64,000 nucleotides of DNA from Nematostella vectensis. Taxonomy: Eukaryota > Cnidaria > Anthozoa > Actiniaria > Edwardsiidae. The stretch spans positions 6,682,001 to 6,746,000 of the forward strand of contig NC_064034.1 of the NCBI RefSeq assembly GCF_932526225.1. Reading direction: 5' to 3'. Below are positions 62,701-64,000 of this stretch, piece by piece; the first letter of the stretch is position 1; each line of letters starts with the position of its first letter. The notes beneath the pieces were generated by a model that was not told the DNA's origin, made no database searches, and saw only the letters and a list, made by a program, of their open reading frames with translations. The position numbers were made by a program, and so were the translations under genes.

Positions 62701-64000
62701 GTCAATTGCTTGCAGTACCAAGTCAGCCTCTTAATGTTGGCGCGGTTGCTCAGGGCTCGTCTACGATCCGAGTCACGTGGCATCGCCCTAGACATCCGAA
62801 CGGCATCATTACGGGTTATACCGTCATCTATACCACCAATCCTAAACTCAATAAAAACCAGTGGAGCGCCAAACGCGCCCTTGGTCGTTCTACTAGTCTG
62901 GAGGGGCTTTCGCGCGGCACGGAGTACTGGATACGAGTGGCCGGGACCACTGACCCTATACTGGGGATTGGGGATTACTCCAAGGTCATATCTGTCAAGA
63001 CTCTTATGTACGATTGTAAGTAACCAATAGAAATTGGTGCAGATCAAAACATATTAATTTTTGAATATGAAATTTAATTTTTTGTAAATTAAACATTTTG
63101 TTCATTGCTGTTTTGCGAATAATCGTCGACTAATTGATACTAACTCGTGACTAAGCTTTTCCCGCGGTTCCATGTAAATGATAGCGATAGCGATGTTTGA
63201 ACCTACTAACCAGTAACCCCCCTCTCTCTCCCCCTCCTCCTTGCCGCAGTTGCTGCTGTTGTGTTGTTCGCTTATGTTCGCTCAATAACCAGTAAGCTAA
63301 ATGTTGCACTAACTCTGTTCATCACTAACTCACACATTGTTGTCGTCATATGTTTATAATTGGTTAAATTTATATTTTATTTCAGTGGAAATTTTCCTGC
63401 TACTGTACATTCAATTGTTGCGCTTTCCTCTTTTGTATGCGCAAATTTGTAAGCTGAAAATTTCCACTTTTTACGGCTCCTACATTATGTCATATCTTAC
63501 TGCATTATTCCATGGGATATTATTACCTGTGACTAATGTGCGATATTCCCCCAGTGCCTGGAGAGTGCCGTGACGTTCGGCCGCGCACGGTGGGTAGTGA
63601 TTGGGTCATACTGGAGTGGCTTCCCCCAAGGATCGACGCTGGGATCGTATCTTACAAGGTAAACCATCGGCCCAATGCTCTTATGCTACGTTAACACCGT
63701 AAGATGTTCAGAGTAATCAAATATCAACATGAAAAAATTTATTATGTATGCTAAGGCATGATGCAGCTTAATAACAATAACCTACGGAAATAAACTTTTG
63801 AATTGGATATTTCTTATTATTTATATGTCACTACCTACGTAGGTACGCAGAGATTGTAGTACTTCAAAAAATATAACTAGACTCCCCAAGAATTTGTTCT
63901 TGGAAATCATTTCTTGGAATCTCTATTCGTAGATCTCCTATTATGGCTCCAAGTCATTCAAGCAGAATGGTAAGGACACTCCCCTGACCCACGCGGACGA
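44799..64000 (+). CDS. LAR-type (type IIa) receptor protein tyrosine phosphatase, 5' half
   Basis: Exons: 44799-44877, 50958-51239, 56868-57173, 57562-57813, 58365-58649, 58744-59037, 59152-59436, 59711-60007, 60444-60646, 61101-61434, 61607-62002, 62716-63015, 63555-63658, 63933-past the edge. About 1161 codons, all phases agree, mostly 1-1 modules. Signal peptide (RTSLGFTLLLVFITGNQ), then Ig1 (C..WYKN..YEC), Ig2 (FTC..WFKD..YSC), Ig3 (LKC..VWEV..YSC), then fibronectin III domains 1-8 and the start of 9. Domain order, GSAPRNIEA...VPGQPRSV at FN2/FN3, and ETTYQIEVAAYTIKGDGARS in FN5 match the LAR/PTPRF-D-S family. These receptors act in axon guidance, synapse formation and adhesion. The membrane helix and two phosphatase domains must lie beyond 64000. 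DSCAM or sidekick were considered, but they have more Ig domains. Confidence 0.93.
44878..50957 (+). other. LAR-type gene intron 1 (6.1 kb)
   Basis: Between the signal-peptide exon and Ig1; phase 1 on both sides. No exon-like sequence recognised. It ends in a TCA-rich microsatellite and a CTTTTTCTTCCAG acceptor. Confidence 0.8.
50663..50862. repeat. TCA/ATC microsatellite with a 33-bp duplicated block
   Basis: Imperfect trinucleotide repeats (TCATCATCATCATTTTTATC) merge into two copies of a block containing GTCATTGTCTTCATCATTAC. It lies about 100 bp before the Ig1 acceptor. Confidence 0.9.
51308..51495. repeat. G-rich 32-bp tandem array, about 6 copies
   Basis: Units GTGTAAAGGGTGGGGTTTGA followed by GATGCATAATGG. 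It starts 70 bp after the Ig1 donor. GGGTGGGG runs are frequent. Confidence 0.93.
53319..53861. repeat. 27-bp minisatellite, about 20 copies
   Basis: Units ATGGCTAGGGAGTCACATGC followed by GTCCGTA, varying at GGGAGTC/GGGGGTC and TGCG/TGTG. Unit length divisible by 3 leaves a plus frame open (MARESHASV repeats). One extra base near 53608 shifts the frame and splits it in two. A relic CCGTAATGGCAGA lies at 53930. Not coding. Confidence 0.95.
57794..58063. repeat. 137-bp tandem duplication spanning the Ig3 exon end and donor
   Basis: Copy 1 (57794-57930) starts in the last 20 coding bases of the Ig3 exon (CGCCTATGTCACCGTCAGAT) and runs into the intron. Copy 2 (57931-58063) repeats it as CGCCCATGTCACCGTCTGAT followed by GTAAGTCACGC, so the 5' splice site is duplicated at 57951. 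Confidence 0.92.
58196..58290. repeat. Short tandem repeat, about 26-29-bp unit
   Basis: Three to four imperfect copies of TGCCAAAACGTGCAACTGGA followed by ATTGAA, in the intron before FN1. Confidence 0.8.
60665..60689. repeat. Poly-T tract, 25 T, just after the first FN5 exon
   Basis: T run starting 18 bp after the donor at 60647. A long U tract near a 5' splice site is the kind of sequence bound by TIA1-type splicing factors; that role is inference. Confidence 0.9.

Noticed and set aside
44799-64000. DSCAM, sidekick or contactin identity for the Ig/FN3 gene
   Set aside because: Only three Ig domains before a long FN3 series, with FN2, FN3 and FN5 sequences that fit the LAR phosphatase family better.
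1-64000. tRNA or rRNA genes and intact transposons
   Set aside because: I saw no A/B-box plus cloverleaf pattern, no rRNA stretch and no reverse transcriptase or transposase motifs; a covariance-model scan was not possible.

Overview
This is a eukaryotic, metazoan nuclear window: GT-AG introns, multi-exon genes whose spliced frames match conserved animal families, AT-rich non-coding DNA and many minisatellites. The mix (LAR-type receptor phosphatase, DENND6, NOPCHAP1, SMKR1, Tctex1-domain proteins, a C-type lectin) and the intron density suggest a cnidarian, probably a sea anemone such as Nematostella. That placement is inference and was not tested by any search.

Layout. 0-7 kb: two single-exon minus-strand genes with Tctex1 (dynein light chain) domains, separated by a 32-bp and a 22-bp minisatellite and one unassigned ORF. 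7.5-10.3 kb: a tandem duplication of a secreted C-type lectin gene; copy 1 is a pseudogene with two in-frame stops, copy 2 is intact in three exons. 11.8-12.2 kb: a minus-strand small lysine-rich protein (SMKR1-like) whose start codon is alone in its coding exon. 14.4-16.9 kb: minus-strand NOPCHAP1 homologue, four exons, 175 aa. It shares a 317-bp head-to-head promoter with DENND6 (17.2-28.0 kb, plus strand, 24 exons, 592 aa, all splice phases consistent). Two large minisatellites (38 bp and 36 bp units) fill consecutive DENND6 introns on either side of a 33-nt exon. 28.3-44.8 kb: a long stretch with no recognisable gene, holding poly-G/poly-T tracts, small fold-back repeats and one candidate promoter/first exon. 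44.8-64.0 kb: the 5' half of a LAR (type IIa) receptor protein tyrosine phosphatase: signal peptide exon, three Ig domains, eight complete fibronectin III domains and the start of a ninth. The gene runs off the right edge before its membrane and phosphatase parts.

The genes do not form a pathway. NOPCHAP1 (snoRNP assembly) and DENND6 (Rab GEF) are linked by a shared promoter. The two Tctex1 genes and SMKR1-like gene may be loosely related to dynein or cilia, which is inference. I found no sign of a novel multi-gene system. The most interesting signals are repeat-driven changes next to exons: duplicated splice donor, duplicated C-terminal exon tail, micro-exon between minisatellites, TATA-bearing pseudogene beside a TATA-less intact copy.
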